A DNA stretch of 18,031 bases, taken from positions 1-18,031 of the forward strand of contig JAHAIU010000042.1 of the NCBI GenBank assembly GCA_018372555.1, written 5' to 3'. Position numbers and translations under genes: made by a program. This DNA comes from Clostridium sp. (GTDB lineage: Bacteria; Bacillota; Clostridia; Clostridiales; Clostridiaceae). Below, piece by piece: positions 1 through 7,277 of the stretch. Under the pieces are notes generated by a model. The model was not told the origin of the DNA. It saw only the letters and a list, made by a program, of their open reading frames with translations, and did no database searches. Position 1 is the stretch's first letter; each line of letters begins with the position of its first letter.

Positions 1-34
1 GAAAACTGAGTATCAAATTTGATACTCAGTTTTC
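1..34. terminator. Perfect inverted repeat, leuS terminator (probably bidirectional)
   Basis: The two 17-base halves are perfectly complementary (GAAAACTGAGTATCAAA and its reverse complement), which gives a strong hairpin with only a few bases left for the loop. It lies 2 bases past the leuS stop on the minus strand. On the plus strand it is followed by a T-rich run (35-43), so it could also end a plus-strand transcript entering from the left of the window. The minus-strand tail lies outside the window and cannot be checked. Confidence 0.8.
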
Positions 35-36
35 TT

Positions 37-2487
37 TTATTTTACTACTATATTAACAAGTCTTCCTTTAATTACAATTACTTTTACAATGTTTTTGCCT
101 TCAGTAGCAGCAACAACATTTTCGTTAGCTAAAGAAGCTGCTTTAATTCCTTCTTCATCTAAATCAGTAGGAACATTTATCTTAGCTTTTATCTTACCAT
201 TAACTTGGATAGCTATTTCTACTTCATCCTTAACTAAAGCCTTAGGATCAAATTTTGGCCAAGTTTCATTAAAGATTGAGAAGTTTAATCCAAGTAGACT
301 CCATTGCTCTTCAGCAAAGTGAGGTGCAAATGGGGCTAATATCTTTAAGAAGTCTATACATGTATTTTTTAAGAACTCTAAATTCATAACATCTTCTTGA
401 AGGTATTTAGAGAAGGCATTTACAAATTCCATCATTCTAGCTATAGCTGTATTAAATTGCATTTTTTCTGAATCTTCAGTAACACCTTTTATAGCATTGT
501 TTAACCAGAAGTTTAATTCTTTTTCAGCCTTATCTATTGTAGTCTTATTGTTTTCACCTTTATTAATAGCTTCAATTGCAGTTTCAAGATATCTTTCTAT
601 TCTGTCTATAAATCTTGCAACAGATTTAAGTCCATCATCACTCCAAGCACCACCTTCAACATAGGCAAAACCAAACATTAAATACATTCTAAATACGTCT
701 GAGCCATATTCAGAAATATAATCATTAGGAGAAATAGTATTTCCTTTAGATTTACTCATTTTTAATCCATCTGGTCCAAGTATTAAACCTTGGTGAGTTA
801 ATGATTTAAATGGTTCATCAAAATCTAAGTAGCCCATATCTCGAAGCGCCTTAGTTATGAATCTAGCATATAGTAGATGCATACAAGCATGTTCTGGTCC
901 ACCAACATATTTATCTACTGGAAGCATTTTATTTACTATATCCTTATCAAAAGCAATTTCAGTATTTTTGTTATCAGGATATCTTAATTGATACCAAGAA
1001 GAACAAACGAAAGTATCTAAAGTATCAGCCTCTCTCTTAGCTGGTTTTCCACACTTAGGACAAGTAGTGTTTATAAAGCTTTCACATTTTGCTAGTGGAG
1101 ATTTTCCATCTGGAGCAAACTCAACATCGTATGGAAGCTCTACAGGTAATTGATTTTCTGGTACAGGTACAATTCCACAATCTTCACAATGAATCATAGG
1201 AATTGGAGCACCCCAGTATCTTTGTCTAGATACTAACCAGTCTCTTAATCTATAATTAACCTTTGCAGATCCTAACTCCTTAGAAGCTAGCTTTTCAACT
1301 ATTTTTTCTTTGGCTTCTTCAGTTGTAAGTCCGTCGAATTCACCTGAGTTAACTAACTTACCGTATTCACAATATGGTAACTCATCATTTTTACCATTTT
1401 TGCTAGTAATAACTCTTTCTATTGGAAGGTTAAATTTAGTAGCAAAAGCAAAATCCCTTTCATCATGAGCAGGTACTGCCATAACAGCTCCAGTTCCATA
1501 AGTAGCTAATACATAATCTCCAACCCAAATTGGGACTTCTTTATTGTTTATTGGATTTACAGCATAAGATCCTGTAAATACACCTGTTTTTTCCCTAGAT
1601 ATAGATTGTCTTTCTATATCAGATTGTTTTTTAGCTTCTTCTTTATAGTTTTCAACTGAATTTCTATACTCAGCAGTAGTAAGCTTATCAACTAATGGAT
1701 TTTCAGGAGCTAAAACAACATAAGTAACACCATTTAAAGTATCAACTCTTGTTGTAAATACATCAAATTTAATATCAGAATCTTTAACTTTAAATGTAAC
1801 TTCAGCTCCAGTAGATTTACCTATCCAGTGCTTTTGCATAGCAACAGTTTTTTCAGGCCAATCTAAAGTATCAAGTTTTTCTAAAAGTTCATCAGCATAA
1901 TCAGTAATTTTTAAGAACCATTGAGTTAAGTCTTTTTTAGTTACTTCAGTTGAACATCTTTCACATACACCATCAACTACTTGTTCATTAGCTAAAACTG
2001 TATTACATGATGGACACCAGTTTACAGGAGCTTTCTTTCTATAAGCTAATCCTTTTTCATAAAGTTTTAAAAATACCCATTGAGTCCATTTATAATAATC
2101 AGGGTTGCATGTTATAACTTCATTTTCCCAGTTAAACATAGCACCCATGGCTCTTAATTGCTTTTCCATAGTTTCAATATTTTTATCTGTTGAATCCTTT
2201 GGATGAATTCCAGTTTTTATTGCAAAGTTTTCTGCTGGAAGTCCAAATGCATCGAATCCCATTGGTTGGAAAACATTATATCCTTGCATTCTTTTCATTC
2301 TAGCCCAAGAGTCTACTGGTCCATAGTTAAACCAATGTCCAGCATGTAATTGACTTCCTGAAGGATAAGAAAACATTTCTAGTACATATAGTTTTTCCCC
2401 TTCTTTATTTGGATCAAACTTATAAAGTTTTGTTTCTTCCCACTTATCTTGCCATTTTTTATCAATGGAAGTTCCGTATTTAGCCAT
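37..2487 (-). CDS. leuS: Leucyl-tRNA synthetase
   Basis: Cytoplasmic class I synthetase that charges tRNA-Leu with leucine using ATP. At 816 aa it is of normal bacterial length. The HIGH signature appears as HAGH (residues 48-51) and the KMSKS loop is intact at 576-580. The CP1 editing domain, which hydrolyses mischarged tRNA, spans about 223-410 and contains the threonine-rich TTRVDT and VPAHDERDFA motifs. Two Cys pairs (C158/C161 with C175/C178, and C434/C437 with C476/C479) look like zinc knuckles. I chose the ATG at 2485-2487 because AAGGAGG lies at 2494-2500, 6 bases upstream, and because the protein then begins MAKYGTSIDKKWQ as in the family. The open frame runs 18 codons further up into the leader, but those codons look like leader RNA. 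It is expressed as a single gene behind a T-box leader and closed by the hairpin at 1-34. Confidence 0.97.
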   Translation of the reverse strand: MAKYGTSIDKKWQDKWEETKLYKFDPNKEGEKLYVLEMFSYPSGSQLHAGHWFNYGPVDSWARMKRMQGYNVFQPMGFDAFGLPAENFAIKTGIHPKDSTDKNIETMEKQLRAMGAMFNWENEVITCNPDYYKWTQWVFLKLYEKGLAYRKKAPVNWCPSCNTVLANEQVVDGVCERCSTEVTKKDLTQWFLKITDYADELLEKLDTLDWPEKTVAMQKHWIGKSTGAEVTFKVKDSDIKFDVFTTRVDTLNGVTYVVLAPENPLVDKLTTAEYRNSVENYKEEAKKQSDIERQSISREKTGVFTGSYAVNPINNKEVPIWVGDYVLATYGTGAVMAVPAHDERDFAFATKFNLPIERVITSKNGKNDELPYCEYGKLVNSGEFDGLTTEEAKEKIVEKLASKELGSAKVNYRLRDWLVSRQRYWGAPIPMIHCEDCGIVPVPENQLPVELPYDVEFAPDGKSPLAKCESFINTTCPKCGKPAKREADTLDTFVCSSWYQLRYPDNKNTEIAFDKDIVNKMLPVDKYVGGPEHACMHLLYARFITKALRDMGYLDFDEPFKSLTHQGLILGPDGLKMSKSKGNTISPNDYISEYGSDVFRMYLMFGFAYVEGGAWSDDGLKSVARFIDRIERYLETAIEAINKGENNKTTIDKAEKELNFWLNNAIKGVTEDSEKMQFNTAIARMMEFVNAFSKYLQEDVMNLEFLKNTCIDFLKILAPFAPHFAEEQWSLLGLNFSIFNETWPKFDPKALVKDEVEIAIQVNGKIKAKINVPTDLDEEGIKAASLANENVVAATEGKNIVKVIVIKGRLVNIVVK

Positions 2488-2521
2488 AATAATCCTCCTT
2501 AAATGTAGTAAAAATAAATAT

Positions 2522-2555
2522 AAAAAAACCCTCGATCTCAATTAAGAGACGAAGG
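2522..2555 (-). terminator. T-box regulated terminator of leuS
   Basis: On the minus strand CCTTCG-TCTC pairs with GAGA-T-CGAGGG across a TTAATT loop, with one bulged T and one G-U pair, and is followed by seven T residues. It lies just after the T-box sequence, the usual place for the regulated terminator that competes with the antiterminator. Confidence 0.88.
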
Positions 2556-2703
2556 ATATTCGCGGTACCACTCTTATTAGAAAATAAAATTTTCTCACTC
2601 GATATTATAACGGGGTATCCCGTACTTGCTTTTAACAAGTAAGCTCCTAGGCAAGTTCTTATAAAATAAACACTGTTTTACAGCAAACAACAGCTCTCTA
2701 AAG
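2522..2703 (-). promoter_or_regulatory. T-box leader (tRNA-Leu sensing) of leuS
   Basis: On the minus strand the leader holds AGAGTGGTACCGCG (2561-2574), one base off the T-box consensus AGGGTGGNACCGCG. Its UGGU would pair with the ACCA end of uncharged tRNA-Leu, whose discriminator base is A. Upstream, GAACTTGCC (about 2650-2658) places CTT, a leucine codon, at 2653-2655 as the likely specifier; overlapping TTG is also leucine. Two small hairpins lie between them, ACGGG/CCCGT and ACTTG/CAAGT. The known mechanism is that uncharged tRNA stabilises an antiterminator and allows leuS transcription. The Stem I fold is my least certain part; the T-box, specifier and terminator agree with each other. 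Confidence 0.92.
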
Positions 2704-2709
2704 AATATT

Positions 2710-2715
2710 ATTATA
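2710..2715 (-). promoter_or_regulatory. Probable -10 element for leuS
   Basis: A perfect TATAAT on the minus strand lies about 7 bases before the start of the structured leader. I do not see a good -35 element at the expected spacing, so this is only a probable promoter. Confidence 0.45.
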
Positions 2716-2890
2716 ATACTACTCCTATTCATAGCATTTAATTATTTAGTTTTTATATAAGTTAATAATATAAGAGAATATCTTAAATATAAACTAACTT
2801 AATAAAGAGTAGAATCTTTATTACTACTTATATTATAATTTTAATATAAATTATATATATTATTATATTATAAGTCAACATTTTGATAAA

Positions 2891-2916
2891 ACTTAAAGAT
2901 AAGACTTAAGGATAAG
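2891..2916. repeat. 13-base tandem repeat, two copies
   Basis: ACTTAAAGATAAG is followed directly by ACTTAAGGATAAG, with one difference. A looser third copy (GTTAAAGTAAG) begins at 2917. It is non-coding and of unknown role. Confidence 0.6.
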
Positions 2917-3042
2917 GTTAAAGTAAGGGTATATAACTATACATTATCACTTTATGGGATATAATTAATATAAGAAATTAATTATAATTTTTTAAGCATT
3001 TTTTAAAAATTAGAGTATAATATACTATTTATAAAATTAGAC

Positions 3043-3169
3043 TATATAAGTTGTAATAAAATTTGTGTATTTTATTAAGTTAGTTCATATTTAGACTTTC
3101 AATTAGGCAATTACACAAGCAACTTATATAAAAATTGAAAACTTTATACTTTCAATTGGTGTAATTTGC
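3043..3169 (+). ncRNA. Possible structured leader with competing hairpins
   Basis: An 11-base inverted repeat TATATAAGTTG (3043-3053) / CAACTTATATA (3120-3130) encloses TTGTGTA (3063-3069) / TACACAA (3112-3118). A second set can form instead: GCAATTACAC (3107-3116) with GTGTAATTTGC (3159-3169), enclosing AATTGAAA (3133-3140) / TTTCAATT (3150-3157). The two sets share bases 3112-3116, so they exclude each other. This resembles a switch or attenuator layout. I recognise no riboswitch class, and AT-rich DNA yields chance repeats, so the RNA call is an inference. Confidence 0.3.
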
Positions 3170-3286
3170 TTTAGAAACTATTTTTATACTTAAAATAAAA
3201 TAATTACTTAAGATGTAGATTATTTATTGAAATAATAAAGTTAAGCAATTTCATAAATTAAATATAATAAGTTGGAGGTTAATAAA

Positions 3287-3655
3287 ATGGATATAAGAGA
3301 AATGATAAAATTAAATAACTGGGTTGTTATTGGAGATGTTTTAAATGAAAGTAAGTATGCGTATAAAATATTAGAAAGGTTTGAAGAAAAAGGTTATAAA
3401 GTAGCTGGAGTACATCCAAGAGGTGGAGAAAATATATATAAATCACTAAAGGATATTTCATTTAAAATAGAGGCTATTGATTTATGTATAAATTCAAAAC
3501 TGGGTATTAAATATTTAGAAGAAGCAAAGGAACTTGGTATAAAAAATGTATTAATTCAGCCAGGGGCAGAAAGTGAAGAAATATTAAAGTATTGTATAGA
3601 TAATGAAATTAATGCAATAGAGAATTGTGCTTTAGTTCAATTAAGAAATAACTAG
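3287..3655 (+). CDS. CoA-binding domain protein (CoA_binding_2 / YccU-like)
   Basis: A 122-aa single-domain Rossmann-fold protein. The start VVIGDVLNESKYAYKIL, then GYKVAGVHPRGGE, and later NVLIQPGAESEEI follow the order of the CoA_binding_2 family, where they form the nucleotide/CoA-binding loops. Its reaction and partner are unknown; relatives are stand-alone CoA-binding proteins rather than complete synthetases. I chose the ATG at 3287 because GGAGG (3274-3278) lies 8 bases upstream. A TTG at 3272 would extend the frame by 5 codons but overlaps that ribosome binding site. It is followed after 28 bases by the yccF gene and probably shares its transcript. The long upstream region has unusual inverted repeats. 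Confidence 0.85.
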   Translation: MDIREMIKLNNWVVIGDVLNESKYAYKILERFEEKGYKVAGVHPRGGENIYKSLKDISFKIEAIDLCINSKLGIKYLEEAKELGIKNVLIQPGAESEEILKYCIDNEINAIENCALVQLRNN

Positions 3656-3683
3656 TAATAATGATGTAATGGGGGAATTTTAG

Positions 3684-4046
3684 ATGTCCTGTTTAGGAAA
3701 TATAATATGGATAATATTTGGTGGATTTTTTAATGCTTTAGGTTGGCTTTTTGCTGGGTGTTTATGGAGTATCACTATAGTTGGTATCCCAATAGGACTA
3801 CAATGTTTTAAGATGGCTAGATTACAACTTGCTCCTTTTGGCAAGGAAGTAGTAACAAGAGATGATAGTAGCGTAAGTTTATTATTAAATATACTTTGGA
3901 TAATATTTGGAGGCTTTGCTCTTTGTATTGCAAATTTAGTTAGTGCATTCTTTTTATGTATTACAATAGTAGGGATACCTTTTGCAGCACAATCCTTAAA
4001 GCTTGCTAAACTTTCATTAATGCCTTTTGGTAAGGAGATAATCTAA
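3684..4046 (+). CDS. YccF domain inner-membrane protein
   Basis: A 120-aa hydrophobic protein made of two similar halves, about residues 5-57 and 68-120. Each half runs from N-I-(I/L)-W-I-I-F-G-G-F through (C)-I-T-I-V-G-I-P-(I/F) to (L/M)-P-F-G-K-E-(V/I)-(V/I). This is the YccF (DUF307) family; its function is unknown. Each half should span the membrane about twice. GGGGGA (about 3670-3675) is the ribosome binding site. It follows the CoA-binding gene by 28 bases with no terminator between them. Confidence 0.88.
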   Translation: MSCLGNIIWIIFGGFFNALGWLFAGCLWSITIVGIPIGLQCFKMARLQLAPFGKEVVTRDDSSVSLLLNILWIIFGGFALCIANLVSAFFLCITIVGIPFAAQSLKLAKLSLMPFGKEII

Positions 4047-4090
4047 TATTAAAGTTTTTTATATATAATTAATAAAAAAGTTTAATATTA
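4044..4090. repeat. AT-rich inverted repeat after yccF
   Basis: TAATATTAAA (4044-4053) is the exact reverse complement of TTTAATATTA (4081-4090). The stem can continue inward through a G-G mismatch into TTTTTT/AAAAAA, about 16 pairs in all. No T run follows, so it is not a standard terminator, though it might act as a weak one or protect the 3' end of the yccF transcript. Confidence 0.45.
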
Positions 4091-4117
4091 TCCTCTTTAG
4101 TAGTATCATAATAGTTA

Positions 4118-4126
4118 TGTTATAAT
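4118..4126 (+). promoter_or_regulatory. Extended -10 promoter for the MATE gene
   Basis: TGTTATAAT is a perfect extended -10 (TGNTATAAT). No good -35 lies upstream, which is usual for extended -10 promoters. The predicted start near 4133 leaves a leader of about 36 bases before the MATE start codon. Confidence 0.6.
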
Positions 4127-4168
4127 TTAATAATGTAAATATTATGAAATTAAAAAGGAGAGAGAGAA

Positions 4169-5551
4169 ATGACAAAAGCTAAAATTGACCTAGGTAAAGG
4201 GTCTGTTGGAAAGTTACTAATAAGTTTAGCTCTTCCGGCTATAATTGCTCAATTAGTTAATGTTCTTTATAACATAGTTGATAGAATATTTATTGGAAGA
4301 ATGGTTAATGGTGAAGTAGCAATGGCAGGTGTTGGTGTTGCTTTTCCATTAATTATGATTATTTCTGCATTTTCTGCCTTAATAGGTATGGGGGGAGCGC
4401 CACTTGCAGCAATTAAGATGGGGAAGAAAGATGATGATGGTGCAGAAGAAATTTTAAGTAATAGCTTTTCTACATTAATTATTATTGGAGCTATATGTAC
4501 AGTAGTATTTTTAATTTTTAATGAAAAATTATTATGGGCATTTGGAGCTAGTGATGCAACTATAGGCTATGCTAAAGACTATCTAATTATTTATTTATTA
4601 GGAACTGTTTTTGTGCAAATAGCATTAGGTATGAATTCATTTATAAATACTCAAGGTTTTGCTAAGATCGGTATGACTACAGTAATTATTGGTGCAATTA
4701 TAAATATAGTACTAGATCCAATATTTATATTTGTTTTTGATATGGGAGTAAAAGGTGCTGCTTTAGCAACAATACTTTCTCAATTTGTTTCAGCAATATG
4801 GGTATTAAAATTTTTATTTGGAAAACAAAGTATTCTTAAGATAAGAAAGAAGTATATAATTCCTAAAGCAAAAGTTTTACTACCAATTTTGGCTCTTGGA
4901 GTTTCACCTTTTATTATGCAAGCAACTGAAAGCGTAGTTTTAATTAGTTTAAATAATAAGCTTTCTATGTATGGTGGGGACTTGGCAGTTGGAGCAATGA
5001 CTATAATGAATAGTATAATGCAAATTATAACCCTTCCATTGATGGGACTATCTCAAGGTGCTCAACCTATAATTAGTTATAACTTTGGAGCTAATAATCT
5101 TGAAAGAGTTAAGAAAACATTTAAACTGCTTTTAACTTCTTGTTTAATATATACAATAACTATGTGGGGAGCCTTAATGCTATTCCCAGAAGTTTTTGTT
5201 AATATATTTAATAATAAGAAAGAGTTAGTTGATATAACATCATGGAGTATTAAGATATTCTTTGGAGGAATATTTATGTTTGGAGCTCAAATAGCATGCC
5301 AACAAACCTTCCTTGCATTAGGTCAAGCAAAGATATCTTTAGTAATGGCTCTTTTAAGAAAGATAGTATTATTAGTACCATTAATATTTATACTACCTAC
5401 CTTTGTTAATGAAGGGAATAGGCTTGCAGCAGTTTTAGCGGCAGAACCAGTATCAGATATACTTGCAGCTTTAACAACAATAACTGTATTTATTATTTTT
5501 TATAAGAAGACTTTTAGTAGGAAACTGGAGAATACTATTAAAGAGGTTTAA
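4169..5551 (+). CDS. MATE family efflux transporter
   Basis: A 460-aa polytopic membrane protein with about 12 predicted helices in two related halves, the normal size for the family. The N-terminal signature LLISLALPAIIAQLVNVLYN followed by VDRIFIG is typical of bacterial MATE proteins of the MepA/NorM-like type. The second half repeats the pattern (PLMGLSQGAQPIISYNFGA). Family members export drugs or metabolites in exchange for Na+ or H+. The substrate cannot be told from sequence. AAAAAGGAGAG supplies the ribosome binding site. Its stop TAA shares one base with the ATG of the next gene, which implies translational coupling. Confidence 0.93.
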   Translation: MTKAKIDLGKGSVGKLLISLALPAIIAQLVNVLYNIVDRIFIGRMVNGEVAMAGVGVAFPLIMIISAFSALIGMGGAPLAAIKMGKKDDDGAEEILSNSFSTLIIIGAICTVVFLIFNEKLLWAFGASDATIGYAKDYLIIYLLGTVFVQIALGMNSFINTQGFAKIGMTTVIIGAIINIVLDPIFIFVFDMGVKGAALATILSQFVSAIWVLKFLFGKQSILKIRKKYIIPKAKVLLPILALGVSPFIMQATESVVLISLNNKLSMYGGDLAVGAMTIMNSIMQIITLPLMGLSQGAQPIISYNFGANNLERVKKTFKLLLTSCLIYTITMWGALMLFPEVFVNIFNNKKELVDITSWSIKIFFGGIFMFGAQIACQQTFLALGQAKISLVMALLRKIVLLVPLIFILPTFVNEGNRLAAVLAAEPVSDILAALTTITVFIIFYKKTFSRKLENTIKEV

Positions 5552-5790
5552 TGAAAATTAATGGAGGATGGACTTTGGATAGTGAAGTAAATAAAATACC
5601 TTTTACAGAAATTAAAACTTATGAAGAAGCTTATTATTATAATTCAGACCCAAGTAATAGAATGAATTATAAAAAGCAGGAAGTAAAATTAGAAAATAAG
5701 AAAAATTTTAAGGTAGGTAAAGGTGTAGGGGAATTAATAGGTGACATTGTAGAAGGCATTTTAGAAATTTTATTTTCATTTTTAGATTAA
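5551..5790 (+). CDS. Hypothetical 79-aa protein coupled to the MATE gene
   Basis: I do not recognise this protein. It is polar and Lys/Glu/Asn/Tyr-rich through about residue 55, then ends in an amphipathic or hydrophobic segment (GVGELIGDIVEGILEILF) that could lie on or in the membrane. The ATG overlaps the MATE stop by one base (TAATG), but its ribosome binding site (AAAGAGG, 4 bases away) is poor. A TTG at 5575 has GGAGG 7 bases upstream and would give 71 aa, so the start is undecided. Its position suggests an accessory to the transporter, which is inference only. Confidence 0.6.
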   Translation: MKINGGWTLDSEVNKIPFTEIKTYEEAYYYNSDPSNRMNYKKQEVKLENKKNFKVGKGVGELIGDIVEGILEILFSFLD

Positions 5791-5861
5791 CCTTTGTATT
5801 AAAATGAGATGTAACTGTAAAGATGATATAGGGGAGTATCAAATATAGAAGGAGTGGAAGA

Positions 5862-6029
5862 GTGGATATTAATGTTTTAGTTATCTTTAATTTGTTTATG
5901 CTTGTAATTCCTATAGCTGTTATAGTATTTATAGTAAAGAGTTTGAGTAATCAAAGAAAAATGAAAGAAGAGATAGAAAAGCTAAATTTAAAGGTAGAAA
6001 AGTTATCAGAAAAACTAAGATCAGAATAA
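5862..6029 (+). CDS. Small membrane protein with coiled-coil tail (55 aa)
   Basis: A short gene with a GTG start at 5862 and AAGGAG (5849-5854) 7 bases upstream. The protein has one hydrophobic segment (about residues 4-25, VLVIFNLFMLVIPIAVIVFI) and then a charged helix of about 28 residues (from Q31: KMKEEIEKLNLKVEKLSEKL) with leucines and valines in heptad spacing. This predicts an anchored, probably oligomeric coiled coil facing the cytoplasm. I do not recognise a family. It lies 71 bases after the 79-aa gene and ends 24 bases before the large hairpin, so it is probably the last gene of the MATE transcript. Confidence 0.72.
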   Translation: MDINVLVIFNLFMLVIPIAVIVFIVKSLSNQRKMKEEIEKLNLKVEKLSEKLRSE

Positions 6030-6053
6030 AGAGAATAAATTTATGAATATAAA

Positions 6054-6122
6054 AATAGATACATATTATGGTTGAGTCACCTAAAACTAAGTAGGGTGAC
6101 TAATCATAATTATGTATCTATT
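6054..6122. terminator. Long bidirectional terminator hairpin
   Basis: The arms AATAGATACATATTATGG... and ...AATTATGTATCTATT pair over about 28 positions with few mismatches. The top of the stem is GTCACC/GGGTGAC and the loop is TAAAACTAAGTA. T-rich sequence follows on the plus strand and A-rich sequence precedes it. It lies between convergent genes, so it probably ends both the plus-strand MATE transcript and the minus-strand DUF5685 operon. Confidence 0.85.
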
Positions 6123-6134
6123 ATTTTAATTAAA

Positions 6135-6629
6135 TTAAATTCTCTTATGAATTCTATCTAGATAGAATGATATTAACAAGCTTAATGCATAATCGTATAT
6201 TAAAAATACTGGCTGAGCAACTATAAATAATAAGTAAATTGGAAGTTTTGTTATTTCTATTGCTACAATTGAATTAAATACGAAAATAGATAAAACTAGT
6301 ATAATATTAAAAAATATTATTTTTAATATTATTTCTATTGGAAGCTTATTAATCTTTTCAATAAAGTACTTTACAATTCCGTAAATTCCAAAGAATAATA
6401 CATAAAGCAATATAATATTAATTGGAAGTATAAAGAACCCTATAAGTGATGATGATATATAAACTAAGATTGAACTTTTAATAGAACCCCTTATTAATGC
6501 AACTGGTATCAAAGCAGATGCTAAGGTTAAAATACTAATTGTACTTATAGGTAATAGTAAATTTAAATATAAAATTACTATGGTAAGAGCTGTTAATGCA
6601 GCACTTACAGTTAATTCTTTTGCTTTCAT
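6135..6629 (-). CDS. Polytopic membrane protein, ECF S-component-like
   Basis: A 164-aa, very hydrophobic protein with five or six predicted helices. The start MKAKELTVSAALTALTIVIL, the PxSxxxLTLASALIP segment and FFGIYGIVKYFIEK resemble substrate-binding (S) subunits of ECF transporters and related small membrane proteins, but I cannot place it in a named family. It is the last gene of the DUF5685-J-protein operon and starts 28 bases after the J-protein stop. Its ribosome binding site (GGTGGTGA, 6637-6644) is weak, which suggests dependence on translation of the gene before it. No ATPase or T-component gene is nearby. Confidence 0.7.
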   Translation of the reverse strand: MKAKELTVSAALTALTIVILYLNLLLPISTISILTLASALIPVALIRGSIKSSILVYISSSLIGFFILPINIILLYVLFFGIYGIVKYFIEKINKLPIEIILKIIFFNIILVLSIFVFNSIVAIEITKLPIYLLFIVAQPVFLIYDYALSLLISFYLDRIHKRI

Positions 6630-6657
6630 ATTTTAATCACCACCAATACTATCTTCT

Positions 6658-7272
6658 TTAGCAACAACCTATAAGGTCTCCACCCATACATTCACACATA
6701 GAGTCTAAGCACCATAAATTAATACAACAATCACATGCGTTTGATGAGTTAGCTCCAGTAGTTCTATAGTAGTTATTACTGTATGCAGATGTTCTTTGGT
6801 GTAGTGAATTTAGGGTTTGTCTATACTCAAAGTTGTTAGGATCCATATTTACAGCAATTTGAATATGTTTAAGGCCTCCATCAAACCATCCTTTATTAGT
6901 TAGTAAAACTCCATATAAAAAGTTCCATTCTGCATTTCTATTTTGAATAGAATTTAATCTTCTTTCGGCTTCTTGTAAATTTCTATTTTGAATTAACATT
7001 CTAATTTCTTGGAAAGAATAAGAATCATTAGAATTATTACTTGATGAATTACTGTAAGAGCTACTATATGAGCTACTTGATGAAGCATCCCCATTTTTAG
7101 TTAACATATCATATGCTTGATTAATTTCTCTCATTTTTTCTTCAGCTAAATCTTTTAATGGGTTATCACCGTATTGATCTGGGTGATATTGCTTAATTAA
7201 GTTTCTATAAGCTTTTTTTATTTCTTCTTGACTTGCACCTGGTTTTAATCCAAGAACCTCATATGGATTCAT
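6658..7272 (-). CDS. J-domain (DnaJ-like) protein with Cys-rich C-terminus
   Basis: A 204-aa protein. Residues 1-63 are a complete J domain (PYEVLGLKPGASQEEIKKAY) with the HPD motif at 30-32, so it should stimulate the ATPase of a DnaK-type Hsp70. A Ser/Asn-rich linker (about 64-85) follows, then a helical region (about 88-160) that may be TPR-like, then a tail with eight cysteines (C180, 182, 183, 188, 193, 195, 203, 204). It has neither the G/F region nor the CxxCxGxG zinc repeats of true DnaJ. I chose the ATG at 7270-7272 because AAGGAG (7281-7286) lies 8 bases upstream; a GTG at 7279 overlaps that site. The start is 5 bases after the DUF5685 stop, and the binding site lies inside that gene's end, so translation is coupled. 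Confidence 0.88.
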   Translation of the reverse strand: MNPYEVLGLKPGASQEEIKKAYRNLIKQYHPDQYGDNPLKDLAEEKMREINQAYDMLTKNGDASSSSSYSSSYSNSSSNNSNDSYSFQEIRMLIQNRNLQEAERRLNSIQNRNAEWNFLYGVLLTNKGWFDGGLKHIQIAVNMDPNNFEYRQTLNSLHQRTSAYSNNYYRTTGANSSNACDCCINLWCLDSMCECMGGDLIGCC

Positions 7273-7277
7273 TATGG

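Larger units (their letters stand above)
2740..3286. other. Gene-free AT-rich interval with repeats
   Basis: No open frame with a ribosome binding site on either strand. It holds a 13-base tandem repeat (2891-2916), a set of nested inverted repeats (3043-3169), and a 20-base sequence (3213-3232) repeated upstream of infC. A TATAAT at 3016-3021 could start a leader RNA of about 260 bases for the plus-strand gene at 3287, but no convincing -35 accompanies it. Confidence 0.6.

Noticed and set aside
89..322. 77-aa open frame on the plus strand
   Set aside because: It lies wholly antisense within leuS, has no ribosome binding site and reads as the complement of conserved synthetase sequence.
3227..3268. 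Promoter directly before the CoA-binding gene (TTGAAA and TATAAT)
   Set aside because: The two elements are 30 bases apart, and the TATAAT would start transcription inside the ribosome binding site.
5802..5849. Short frame starting MRCNCKDDIGEYQI (14 codons)
   Set aside because: It is too short, and no ribosome binding site precedes the ATG. The two cysteines alone are not evidence of a peptide.
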